Shown here one piece after another: positions 1 through 6,284 of a DNA stretch of 7,547 nucleotides. This DNA comes from an uncultured Rhodanobacter sp. Its GTDB lineage: Bacteria; Pseudomonadota; Gammaproteobacteria; Xanthomonadales; Rhodanobacteraceae. Position 1 is the stretch's first letter. Each line of letters opens with the position of its first letter. The notes below the pieces were generated by a model, which was given only the letters and a program-made list of their open reading frames with translations, ran no database searches and was not told where the DNA came from. The stretch lies in the NCBI GenBank assembly GCA_903827735.1, contig CAIKJM010000244.1, forward strand, positions 1 through 7,547, given 5' to 3'. The translations under genes were made by a program, and so were the position numbers.

Positions 1-417
1 GCCGGGTTTTTTTCGCAGCAGAGTGATGCGGTTGCCACCTTTGGCGCCTTTGCCCGATCGATTTTTGACGATGCCGGCGATCAGCTGTTTCGGTGTCGTC
101 AACGGCTCGGTGCCCGGGCTGTTGGCTTCGACCACCAGCACATCGTCGTTCGGCAGCACGTAAAGCTGGCGCGGGTGTTTCAGACCGCTGGCGATCTTTT
201 CGATCTTCAGGCCCGCCGCTACCTTTGGCATCTGGCCTTGCTGCCAGCCGATGCCATCGGGTACCTGCATCGGCGGCTTGAGAAAGTTCTGTGCCTTGGG
301 CAATGAAGGATCGCTGCCGGACTGCTGGGCAGGATCGAATGAGGCTTTTTGATCGCAGCCGACGAGCGCGGTTGCTAGGGCGAGTGCTAGCGTGCCGCGG
401 TAAATGAGCTTAATCAT
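1..417 (-). CDS. PQQ-dependent sugar (sorbosone/glucose) dehydrogenase family lipoprotein, N-terminal part
   Basis: Only the first 139 codons lie in the window; the frame stays open to base 1, so the gene continues off the left edge. The protein begins MIKLIYRGTLALALATALVGC, a lipoprotein signal with lipobox LVGC and the lipidated cysteine at residue 21. This implies export and anchoring to a membrane on the periplasmic side. A low-complexity linker follows, then a segment near residues 72-95 (ASGLKHPRQLYVLPNDDVLVVEAN) typical of the first beta-propeller blade of the sorbosone/soluble glucose dehydrogenase family, which oxidises sugars using PQQ. The catalytic residues and PQQ/calcium ligands would lie further along and are not visible, so substrate and activity are unproven. 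The ATG at 417-415 overlaps the end of the upstream DUF2231 gene by 8 bases (ATGATTAA), which suggests translational coupling and one transcript. Confidence 0.8.
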   Translation of the reverse strand, partial: MIKLIYRGTLALALATALVGCDQKASFDPAQQSGSDPSLPKAQNFLKPPMQVPDGIGWQQGQMPKVAAGLKIEKIASGLKHPRQLYVLPNDDVLVVEANSPGTEPLTTPKQLIAGIVKNRSGKGAKGGNRITLLRKKPG

Positions 418-853
418 GGACGATATTCCCCGACGCAGCGTCCTGCGCGGCCGTAGCGACACGCCCGATGGCCATAAGGGTGACGGTAATGACCGAAAGC
501 CAGACGCCTTCGGGAATCGCCCCATAAGCGTCGCGGCTGTGCACGAACGCGTTGAAGATGGCTGCGATGATGGCGAGGACGTTGAGCCAGAAATCGAGCT
601 TTTCCGTGCTTAAAGCGAAGCGCCTTGCAGTAATCCACACCTGCACCAGATTGATCAGTCGCGGGATGACAGCAAACAGCAACCCCATGGCGATGAGCCA
701 CGCCGCACTTTTAACCCACAGCACATTGGCACTGCGCGCGTAGATAATGTCAAAGATCAAGGCGGCGACAAAGATTCCGAACGGTATCGGATTAAGAAGG
801 CCATAGACGGCGTTCGCCACTACGGAGCGACGCGGTGCGACACGGAAACTCAT
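410..853 (-). CDS. DUF2231-like four-helix inner-membrane protein
   Basis: A 147-residue hydrophobic protein with about four membrane segments, near residues 22-40, 45-72, 86-105 and 116-136. The segment NPIPFGIFVAALIFDIIYA with its buried Asp matches the opening helix of DUF2231 proteins, which have no settled biochemical role. DUF2231 genes are often found beside redox or haem/PQQ enzyme genes, which fits the sugar dehydrogenase directly downstream; a role in electron transfer for that enzyme is an inference. I chose the ATG at 853 because it has an AAGG about 8 bases upstream and starts just before the first helix. In-frame ATGs at 913 and 910 would add about 20 residues (beginning MMAPIARTEARLAHP) and are possible, though they lack a good ribosome site. 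The TAA stop (412-410) lies inside the start region of the next gene. The 196 bases upstream (854-1049) show no other gene. Confidence 0.75.
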   Translation of the reverse strand: MSFRVAPRRSVVANAVYGLLNPIPFGIFVAALIFDIIYARSANVLWVKSAAWLIAMGLLFAVIPRLINLVQVWITARRFALSTEKLDFWLNVLAIIAAIFNAFVHSRDAYGAIPEGVWLSVITVTLMAIGRVATAAQDAASGNIVHD

Positions 854-1049
854 GAGCGTGGCCTTGATGGGGTGGGCGAGACGAGCTTCGGTCCGAGCGA
901 TCGGCGCCATCATCCGACGGTCGAATGGCAGGTCGTTACAAATCAGTTTAGACAGATGGATGTCCACAACGTGTCTGGGTTGCGGCGTTGCTGCGGCTGA
1001 GAAAGCAGTGCCGCGCCAGCGATTCAATAGACTCTGTTCCCCGCAGGAA

Positions 1050-2357
1050 TCAGTTTCCCCACTCCGGAAAGGCCGTGAGGGCGTCCATGTAGTTATGGAT
1101 GACGTCGGTGTGCGCGTCTTCCTGCCAGCCGCCCAGCGCATCGTGTTTGACCAGGTCGCGCGGTCGGCCTTTCTCGTCGATCGCGTACTCGGTGAAGTTG
1201 AGCGCTTCGCGTGCCTGATCGGCGAGGGCGGTGGAATGGATGGCTTTTGCGTACATGGCCAGCACGGCGCCATAGGTCGAATTCACGCCGCCCCAGGCGT
1301 CATGGTCCTCGTCCTGCTCGTGGCACACGGTGACGCCGAACTCCTGATGGGTGAAGTTTTTCTGCACGAAAGCGATCAGCGTGGCCGTGTCGGCGCGCCA
1401 CTGCGGATCGAGTGCGTCGCGTTTTTCCAGCAGGTAGCGGGCTAAGTTCAGCGGTGCCCAGGCGTTGCGATTGCTTGGCGTATCGTGATCTTCGAAGAAC
1501 TGGGCAAAGCGCGCGCCGTCGGTTTCGGCGCTGGCGATTTGCTGAGTTTTTATCCATTGCCATAGCGCTGCGCGCTTAGGCTCGAACTCGGTATAGCCGC
1601 GTGCGATCAGCACGTCGTAGAGCCGCAGGATATAGGTCATGTCGCTGGAGATGGCGCCGCGCGCGGCACCGCTGCGGTGATCGGCCCGAAACGGCCACGG
1701 CGAATGGGTAGGGTCGCCCGGCCGCTGGTTGGCTGCCAGCACGCGTGCGTTGTGCAGCGCCTGATCGAAGTACTCAGGGTCTTTGGTGGCGTCGGAGAGT
1801 AGCGCCAGCGCGTAGCCGGAAACGCCGCCCTTGTCCGGTTCGATTTCGTAGGGATGATCGGCCTGCGAGCCGCTGTCCGACGGCAAAGGAAACTGGTCGC
1901 GTCTTCCGGTGGAATGCGGAAACCGGGGGTACTTTCCGGTATCGGGCGTGAGGCTTTCTTTGAGCAGGTAATCGCCCATCTGTCGCGCGATCGCCAGCGC
2001 CTTTGCCTCGTGCCCGCCGCGATAGGCGTCGTATTTCAGATACGACAGAATGCCCATGGCATTTTGTGTGGCCGGAATCGTGTCGCTACGCTCGGGCATC
2101 GCCTGCCACTCGCCGTCGACGAAGGTCGTGGTGACAAAAATCGGATAGCCGTGATCAGCACGCGCGCGCTCGTAGAAGCGCATTTCTCGATCAATGGCGA
2201 CGCGCCATGAAATCCACGGCAACAGGTGACCCTGGGCATCACGCTTGGCGACATGCCCGGCAATCATTTCCGGTTTCGACGTTGGATTGGATATCGCCGG
2301 TGCGCAAGCCGCGAAGGCGGCGACACAAAGCATGTGGCGGGTGCAGCGTGATTTCAT
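1050..2357 (-). CDS. Exported protein of unknown function, possible alpha/alpha-barrel (six-hairpin-like) fold
   Basis: A 435-residue protein that I do not recognise as a named family. The N-terminus (MKSRCTRHMLCVAAFAACAPAIS) is a signal peptide with a basic start and hydrophobic core; a cysteine at residue 18 makes a lipoprotein conceivable, but the lipobox is poor. The body is rich in helices alternating with aromatic and charged loops: conserved-looking patches lie near 100-112 (NAMGILSYLKYDA), 173-188 (EPDKGGVSGYALALLS), 220-224 (PWPFR), 238-250 (SDMTYILRLYDVL), 345-357 (acidic CHEQDEDHDAWGG) and 410-432 (GWQEDAHTDVIHNYMDAL). That pattern resembles (alpha/alpha) barrel glycosidases, polysaccharide lyases and epimerases, so a periplasmic carbohydrate role is a guess. 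I chose the ATG at 2357 because it starts the signal peptide and lies about 37 bases below a good promoter; in-frame starts at 2402 (ATG) and 2429 (TTG) would lie at or inside that promoter. The ribosome site is weak (GGA, 7-base spacing). Confidence 0.75.
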   Translation of the reverse strand: MKSRCTRHMLCVAAFAACAPAISNPTSKPEMIAGHVAKRDAQGHLLPWISWRVAIDREMRFYERARADHGYPIFVTTTFVDGEWQAMPERSDTIPATQNAMGILSYLKYDAYRGGHEAKALAIARQMGDYLLKESLTPDTGKYPRFPHSTGRRDQFPLPSDSGSQADHPYEIEPDKGGVSGYALALLSDATKDPEYFDQALHNARVLAANQRPGDPTHSPWPFRADHRSGAARGAISSDMTYILRLYDVLIARGYTEFEPKRAALWQWIKTQQIASAETDGARFAQFFEDHDTPSNRNAWAPLNLARYLLEKRDALDPQWRADTATLIAFVQKNFTHQEFGVTVCHEQDEDHDAWGGVNSTYGAVLAMYAKAIHSTALADQAREALNFTEYAIDEKGRPRDLVKHDALGGWQEDAHTDVIHNYMDALTAFPEWGN

Positions 2358-2400
2358 CGAGCAATCCGGGGACGACTGTGGCGTATGAGAAGTCCGTGTC

Positions 2401-2429
2401 ATCAAAACGCGCGGCTTAGGGCGCGTCAA
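2401..2429 (-). promoter_or_regulatory. Sigma-70-like promoter of the 435-residue exported protein
   Basis: On the minus strand, TTGACG (2429-2424, five of six matches to the -35 consensus) is followed after exactly 17 bases by TTTGAT (2406-2401, four of six matches to the -10 consensus). The predicted transcript would start near 2394, about 37 bases before the ATG at 2357, which supports that start over the upstream in-frame alternatives. Confidence 0.5.
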
Positions 2430-2461
2430 CCACTATGGCGCTCAGCTGGTTCCGTACGCAG

Positions 2462-2487
2462 GAAGGGCGCCGTTACCGACGCCCTTC
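2462..2487 (-). terminator. Hairpin terminator after the peroxiredoxin gene
   Basis: GAAGGGCG at 2462-2469 is perfectly complementary to CGCCCTTC at 2480-2487, giving an 8-pair GC-rich stem with a 10-base loop. It sits 46 bases beyond the peroxiredoxin stop and just before the next gene's promoter, where a terminator is expected. The uridine tract is poor on the minus strand (CTGCGT); on the plus strand the stem is followed by GTTTAT. It may therefore be a weak or bidirectional terminator. Confidence 0.5.
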
Positions 2488-2532
2488 GTTTATCGCTGCG
2501 AGTGAATCGCCCTCGGCGCTTGACCTAGGGAC

Positions 2533-3084
2533 TTAGCCCTGCTTCTCAAGTGCCTTTACGGCGTCCAGCGTCTCCTGCACGTGCTTGGTCGGGCTGAGGC
2601 TGGAATAGACGTGGGTGATCTTGCCCGACTGGTCGATCACGTACGAGGTGCGGTCCGACCAGTCGGGCTTGAGCATCAGAGTCGCGTCGTACTGCTTGGC
2701 GATCTTCGCGCCCTCATCCGCAGCGACCGGGAACTTGCCCCCGCAGTGTTCGGTTTCCTTGGAAAAATCGGCCAGCTCCGAGGTGTGGCCGGCGGTCACG
2801 CCGATCACGGTGGCATGCAGCGCCTTGAACTTGTCGATCGATTCGGAGAACAGGTGCGCCTCCACATTGCAGCCCGAGGTGTGCGCGGCCGGGAAAAAGT
2901 AGACCACCACCGGCCCTTTCTTCAGCGCGTCCTCCAGGTTGAAGGTGAAGGGCTGGCCGGCAAGATACGCCGGCGCGGTAAAGTCGGGCGCCTGCGTGCC
3001 TTCCTTCAGTGCGGCGAACGCCGGCGCGGAAAGGATGGCGGTGCCGACGAGGCTGAGGGCGGCAAGTTTCAACAAGGACTTCAT
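2533..3084 (-). CDS. Exported (periplasmic) peroxiredoxin, AhpC/TSA-Bcp type
   Basis: A 183-residue thioredoxin-fold peroxidase that would reduce hydrogen peroxide or organic peroxides. Residues 1-24 form a clean signal peptide ending SAPAFA, so the enzyme should act in the periplasm. The opening KEGTQAPDFTAPA is the usual peroxiredoxin start. The active site is P65-A-A-H-T69-S-G-C72, i.e. Pro-x3-Thr-x2-Cys with C72 as peroxidatic cysteine; R145 in SDRTSYVID is the conserved arginine. A second cysteine, C114 (EHCGGKFPV), is the candidate resolving cysteine, 42 residues downstream, as in 2-Cys PrxQ/Bcp-like proteins that pair with a helix-3 cysteine rather than the C-x4-C pair of E. coli Bcp. 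The ATG at 3084 has AGGA about 9-10 bases upstream and begins the signal peptide; the frame extends further upstream but that part lacks protein character. The gene appears monocistronic, with a hairpin after it and a 273-base gap before it. Confidence 0.93.
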   Translation of the reverse strand: MKSLLKLAALSLVGTAILSAPAFAALKEGTQAPDFTAPAYLAGQPFTFNLEDALKKGPVVVYFFPAAHTSGCNVEAHLFSESIDKFKALHATVIGVTAGHTSELADFSKETEHCGGKFPVAADEGAKIAKQYDATLMLKPDWSDRTSYVIDQSGKITHVYSSLSPTKHVQETLDAVKALEKQG

Positions 3085-3120
3085 GCGGGCGGTTCCTGTT
3101 TGGGCGGAAAGGTCACAAGG

Positions 3121-3126
3121 TTTATA
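3121..3126 (-). promoter_or_regulatory. Possible -10 element of the peroxiredoxin gene
   Basis: TATAAA on the minus strand lies 36 bases upstream of the peroxiredoxin ATG, inside GTATAAACC. No convincing -35 is present at 16-18 bases upstream, so this is a weak call. The rest of the 273-base gap up to 3357 holds a short tandem CTGGATG repeat (3143-3156) and the hairpin at 3271-3291; I see no gene in it. Confidence 0.25.
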
Positions 3127-3270
3127 CGCGATAATTGATCCGCTGGATGCTGGATGCGACCAAAGGACAAAGCGACTGGCGGCGGTGAAAGTTGCCGGAA
3201 CCAAGCACGGCGACGGCGCGACAGTGCTGCGGCGAAGCTAGATTTTGTTGAATCGGCCATCTCGCGGAAC

Positions 3271-3291
3271 CCCGACGCTACGCGGGTTTTT
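3271..3291 (+). terminator. Terminator-like hairpin with T-tract
   Basis: CCCG(A)CG at 3271-3277 pairs with CGCGGG at 3281-3286 around a three-base CTA loop with one bulged A, followed directly by TTTTT (3287-3291). It has the form of an intrinsic terminator on the plus strand. No plus-strand gene is visible upstream. On the minus strand it lies 66 bases beyond the stop of the 76-residue protein gene and could end that transcript too, although only TT follows the stem in that direction. Confidence 0.45.
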
Positions 3292-3357
3292 CCTCGTTAA
3301 CAGATGGGGAATATTGGTCGATACATTCGGCTTCAAGACGCCCAGAGATGCCGCGAT

Positions 3358-3588
3358 TCAATCGATCGACGTCATCGTTGCATCGAAGCGTCGCCAGTGG
3401 CCGTCGGCGCCCTCGATAACCACGCGAGTCTCCTCGCGGCTGGTTCGCGCCAGCGACGCGGCGCGTTGCATCGCAAAACGAATCGCGGACAGCCGTGTCG
3501 AAAACGTCTGCCGGGCGGCATCGTTACCGACTAGCACGCGCCAGATGGCATCGCGCTCGGCCGCAAAAGGAATCTTGAACGTGACCAT
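3358..3588 (-). CDS. Small DUF2188-like protein
   Basis: A 76-residue soluble protein without signal peptide or membrane segment. Its layout, a Trp-rich strand (AIWRVLVGND), an amphipathic helix (TFSTRLSAIRFAMQRAASLA) and a terminal strand with VVIEGADGHWRRFD, resembles DUF2188 proteins, in which a W.V strand, a T..eA...A helix and an h..DG turn recur; their function is unknown. The start at ATG 3588-3586 is secure: a perfect GGAGGT ribosome site lies 7 bases upstream. The frame runs open further upstream to 3699, but that part has no protein-like character. The gene stands alone on the minus strand, diverging from the kinase remnant. Family assignment is by pattern only. Confidence 0.7.
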   Translation of the reverse strand: MVTFKIPFAAERDAIWRVLVGNDAARQTFSTRLSAIRFAMQRAASLARTSREETRVVIEGADGHWRRFDATMTSID

Positions 3589-3595
3589 GGCGGCG

Positions 3596-3601
3596 ACCTC
3601 C
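3596..3601 (-). promoter_or_regulatory. Perfect Shine-Dalgarno (GGAGGT) of the 76-residue protein
   Basis: GGAGGT on the minus strand, 7 bases before the ATG at 3588. It is the strongest ribosome site in the window and fixes the start of this small gene. Confidence 0.7.
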
Positions 3602-3721
3602 AGGTGAGAGACGTACTGCGAAAGCGCGAAGCGTCCGACGCAACGAGATGTCGAACATTCTGTACAAGCAGATACGTATCGGCATGCGGCCGGACTCAAA
3701 CATCGAAGAATCGATTTACTG

Positions 3722-4047
3722 ACCAGCCTGCAATGTCAGCGCCTGGTGAACCCCGAATCATGCCTCCTCACCCGCGACCCCCTGTTAGAACCTGCCGTGT
3801 GGCTGGTGCTATTGGGTCTTTATCTCGACATCCAGCGCATACGTTTCAAAGATCGACTCACCATGCAGATCTACGTCGCCCCCGACACGTTGGATTGCGC
3901 GATGCCCAGCCTGATACTGCTCGAACACCGAGCCTCGCCTGCGCGAGCTGTATGGCGACGTCGCGCAGGTCAGCCTCGGCATGATCTGGCCGGAGTGCGT
4001 CATCTGCGCGCTTGGTGTCGGCGCGCGGCGGCAAGGTGTCAGAGTAG
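3722..4047 (+). pseudogene. Decayed LytS/AlgZ-type sensor histidine kinase remnant (His_kinase + HATPase fragments)
   Basis: Two pieces of one kinase family survive in different frames. From 3818 to 3919 the translation reads LYLDIQRIRFKDRL, then an APDTLDCAMPSLIL segment. This matches the stretch of LytS-like kinases between the phosphoacceptor region and the QPLVENA (N-box) motif. From 3924, in the next frame, it reads NTEPRLRELYGDVAQVSLG, the C-terminal 'GLGNTRxRLxxLYG' part of the same kinases' ATPase domain. Everything normally between them, including the N-box and DDG glycine box, is missing. Upstream, LQCQRLVNPESCLL (3728-3769) may be a ruined LxxQxNPHFLFN histidine box, with no histidine left; this is tentative. 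There is no membrane domain, no ribosome site and no adjoining LytTR regulator. It cannot encode a working kinase. Family assignment is by motif recall; boundaries are approximate. Confidence 0.7.
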
Positions 4048-4117
4048 GGCGCAGATAAAAACGGCCGCGTTTCAACCTGGCCCAAGCTGCTGCAGAAGTC
4101 GAGATGCCTAAAGATTC

Positions 4118-4138
4118 CCGCTGCCCTCGGGGCAGTGG
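4118..4138 (+). repeat. Inverted repeat / hairpin 1 in the M61 gene leader
   Basis: CCGCTGCCC (4118-4126) pairs with GGGCAGTGG (4130-4138) across a TCG loop: nine pairs including one G-T. No T-tract follows, so it is not a normal terminator. It lies 44 bases before the chosen M61 start. Confidence 0.55.
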
Positions 4139-4140
4139 TG

Positions 4141-4158
4141 ATAAGTTGTCGAACTTAT
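4141..4158 (+). repeat. 18-base palindrome (possible operator or hairpin 2) upstream of the M61 gene
   Basis: ATAAGTT-GTCG-AACTTAT is a perfect inverted repeat of 7 + 4 + 7 bases, AT-rich in a GC-rich setting. It begins two bases after hairpin 1 and ends 14 bases before the ribosome site. It could be a repressor site on DNA or a small RNA hairpin; the sequence does not decide between them. Confidence 0.5.
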
Positions 4159-4171
4159 TGGCAGGGTCCCT

Positions 4172-4175
4172 GGAG
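4172..4175 (+). promoter_or_regulatory. Ribosome site deciding the M61 start
   Basis: GGAG six bases before the ATG at 4182. It favours 4182 over the in-frame ATG at 4104, which lacks a good site and would place both hairpins inside the coding region. Confidence 0.6.
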
Positions 4176-4181
4176 TTGCTT

Positions 4182-6134
4182 ATGTCCGTTGTTTCCGTCG
4201 CCGGATTGCCGGCGGTTGCGCGTCCCCGATTGACGCGTTTGGTAGTGGCTATTGCGATGACGCTCGCATCGGGCGTGTTGGCGGCGCAGGAAGTGCGAAC
4301 CGATCAAGTGCCGCCACCGCAGGACACGCCCTACGTCGGCACCGTGACGCTGCATGTCGATGCCAGCGACACCGCGCAGGGCATTTTTCGCGTGCACGAA
4401 ACCATCCCGGTGAAGCCGGGCGCGTTGACGCTGCTGTACCCGCAGTGGATTCCCGGCGACCATTCGCCGACGGGGCCGATCGCCATGCTGGCCGGGCTCA
4501 AGCTCAGCGGCAATGGCAAATCATTGATTTGGAAGCGCGATAAGTACAACGTCTACGCCTTCCATCTCGATGTGCCGGCGGGTGTCTCGAGCATCGATGC
4601 CGACTTCCAGTATCTGTCCGGGCGCAGCGATGATTTCGAAATCACCGACCGCATGATGGACATGGAATGGAGCAAGGTATCGCTGTATCCGGCCGGCTAT
4701 TTTTCACGCGACATCACCTTCGCACCCAGCGTGACGCTGGCGCACGGCTGGCAGCTCGGCGTGGCTCTGGAGACGGCCTCGCAGTCGGGCGACACGATCA
4801 CGTTCAAACCGGTGACGTTTAACAACCTGGTCGACTCGCCGATCTATGCCGGCCAGTATTTCAAGCGCGTCGATCTGAACCCCGGCGGCGATGCGCCGGT
4901 GCATCTGGATATCGTCGCCGACGCGCCGAAGTACCTGGAGATCACGCCCGAGCAGCTGAAGGTGCACCGCGCGCTGGTGACACAGGCGGTAAAGCTGTTT
5001 GGCTCGCACCACTACGATCACTACGACTTTCTGTTTTCGCTGTCGGACCAGATGGGCGGCAACGGCACGGAGCATCATCAGTCCAGCGAGGACGGCCTGG
5101 GCGCCGATTACTTCACAGCGTGGAGTGACAACGCACCGGAGCGCGATCTGCTGGCGCACGAGTACACCCACTCGTGGAACGGCAAGTTCCGTCGCCCGGC
5201 CGACCTGTGGACGCCCAACTTCAACGTGCCGATGGGCGATTCGTTGCTCTGGGTCTACGAAGGCCAGACCCAGTACTGGGGCTTCGTGCTGACCGCGCGC
5301 GCGGGCATCTGGACGCCGCAGCAGTTTTTCGACGCCCTGGCGATGGTGGCCGCCAACTACGACCGCAATCGCGAAGGTTTTCAGTGGCGCACGCTCGAAG
5401 ACACGACCAACGATCCCACCGCGGCCCGACGTTCGGGTTTGCCCTACCGCAGCTGGCAGATGAGCGAGGACTATTACAGCGGCGGCCAGATGATGTGGCT
5501 GGAGGTGGACGCCAAGCTGCGCGCGTTGACGCACGACCACAAATCGCTGGACGATTTCGCGCAGGCGTTCTTTGGCGTGGACAACGGCAGCTATGTGACC
5601 AAGACCTACACCTTCGACGACGTGGTGGCGGCGCTGAACACGGTGGCCCCCTATGACTGGGCGGCGTTTCTGCACGCGCATGTCGATACGCTCAACCCGC
5701 CGCTGCAGAACGGTCTGGCGGCGACGGGCTGGAAGCTGGTCTATACCGACAAGGAAAGCGACTACGAGAAGCAGTACAACAGCCGACCAGAACCTTCCCG
5801 CCACCTTTACAACTTTGCCTGGTCGATCGGGCTGACCATGAACGATAAGTCGCAAGTCAACGACGTGCGCTGGGACGGTCCTGCCTTCAAGGCCGGCGTC
5901 AGCACCGGCGCCACCCTCGTCGCTGTGAACGGGAAGGATTATTCCACCGACGTGCTGAAGGAGGCGATCACAGCTGCCAAGGACGACCAGACGCCGGTTC
6001 AGCTGCTGCTGAAGTATCAGGGTGGCTTCCGCACGGTGGCGGTGGATTACCACGGCGGCCTGCAGTACCCGCATCTGGTGCGCGTCGAAGGTACACCGGA
6101 CTATCTGAGCCAGATCATCGCGGCGCGCAAGTAG
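4182..6134 (+). CDS. Exported M61 family (glycyl aminopeptidase-like) metallopeptidase with PDZ domain
   Basis: A 650-residue zinc peptidase. Residues 1 to about 35 are a signal peptide (basic RPRLTR, hydrophobic LVVAIAMTLASGVLAA), so it acts in the periplasm or outside. An N-terminal beta domain contains YPQWIPGDHSPTGP, the M61 counterpart of the 'MPGSY' strand. The catalytic domain has GGNGTEHHQSS, matching the family's GG..EH motif, then HEYTHSW with H326, E327 and H330 (HExxH zinc site), and the third zinc ligand E360 in VYEGQTQYWG. The conserved DYYSGGQMMWLEVD helix follows. From about residue 545 to 625 lies a PDZ domain (FAWSIGLTM, then GPAFKAGVSTGATLVAVNG). All catalytic residues are present and the length fits secreted M61 enzymes, which cleave peptides with N-terminal glycine or alanine in the characterised Sphingomonas enzyme; the substrate here is unknown. 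The gene has a structured leader and ends before a strong hairpin, so it is probably transcribed alone. Confidence 0.93.
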   Translation: MSVVSVAGLPAVARPRLTRLVVAIAMTLASGVLAAQEVRTDQVPPPQDTPYVGTVTLHVDASDTAQGIFRVHETIPVKPGALTLLYPQWIPGDHSPTGPIAMLAGLKLSGNGKSLIWKRDKYNVYAFHLDVPAGVSSIDADFQYLSGRSDDFEITDRMMDMEWSKVSLYPAGYFSRDITFAPSVTLAHGWQLGVALETASQSGDTITFKPVTFNNLVDSPIYAGQYFKRVDLNPGGDAPVHLDIVADAPKYLEITPEQLKVHRALVTQAVKLFGSHHYDHYDFLFSLSDQMGGNGTEHHQSSEDGLGADYFTAWSDNAPERDLLAHEYTHSWNGKFRRPADLWTPNFNVPMGDSLLWVYEGQTQYWGFVLTARAGIWTPQQFFDALAMVAANYDRNREGFQWRTLEDTTNDPTAARRSGLPYRSWQMSEDYYSGGQMMWLEVDAKLRALTHDHKSLDDFAQAFFGVDNGSYVTKTYTFDDVVAALNTVAPYDWAAFLHAHVDTLNPPLQNGLAATGWKLVYTDKESDYEKQYNSRPEPSRHLYNFAWSIGLTMNDKSQVNDVRWDGPAFKAGVSTGATLVAVNGKDYSTDVLKEAITAAKDDQTPVQLLLKYQGGFRTVAVDYHGGLQYPHLVRVEGTPDYLSQIIAARK

Positions 6135-6166
6135 CGGGCGGCGGCGCTATCGCTGCTTAGTATTAT

Positions 6167-6208
6167 CGAAGATGGCAAAAGCACCTATGGTCGCTTTTGC
6201 CATCTTTG
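6167..6208. terminator. Bidirectional terminator between convergent genes
   Basis: CGAAGATGGCAAAAGC (6167-6182) pairs with GCTTTTGCCATCTTTG (6193-6208): sixteen pairs with one G-T. The loop can add ACC/GGT pairs (6183-6185 with 6189-6191). It lies 32 bases after the M61 stop and 76 bases beyond the reductase stop on the other strand, so it can end both transcripts. On the plus strand the stem runs into CGTTT. Confidence 0.8.
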
Positions 6209-6284
6209 CGTTTAGACGGCTGATCGTGGTGAAGGGCATCACCAGGCGCTCGCGGGGTATCCAGCAAGCCTGTGCTGCCGGGCA

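Noticed and set aside
854..1273. Long open N-terminal extension of the DUF2231 gene reaching 1273
   Set aside because: Its first 75 or so residues run antisense-frame through the end of the 435-residue protein gene and have shadow-like composition; the membrane protein starts at or just before 853 (at most 913).
2358..2429. Upstream ATG (2402) or TTG (2429) start for the 435-residue protein
   Set aside because: They lie at or inside the predicted promoter and before the natural signal-peptide start.
3143..3156. Tandem CTGGATG repeat upstream of the peroxiredoxin gene
   Set aside because: Two copies of seven bases only; likely chance, with no link to a known regulator such as OxyR.
3671..3680. 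Ten-base palindrome GATACGTATC
   Set aside because: Too short to stand out, and not positioned against a clear promoter.
3648..3722. 24-codon frame MSNILYKQIRIGMRPDSNI...
   Set aside because: No ribosome site and short enough to arise by chance; possibly part of the decayed region.
4104..4181. M61 start at the ATG at 4104
   Set aside because: It lacks a good ribosome site, would bury both hairpins in coding sequence and would put 26 extra residues before a normal signal peptide; 4182 has GGAG at six bases.
4704..6074. 456-residue open frame on the minus strand
   Set aside because: It is the antisense shadow of the M61 gene, rich in His, Arg and Val as expected for a GC-rich opposite strand, and shows no known motif.
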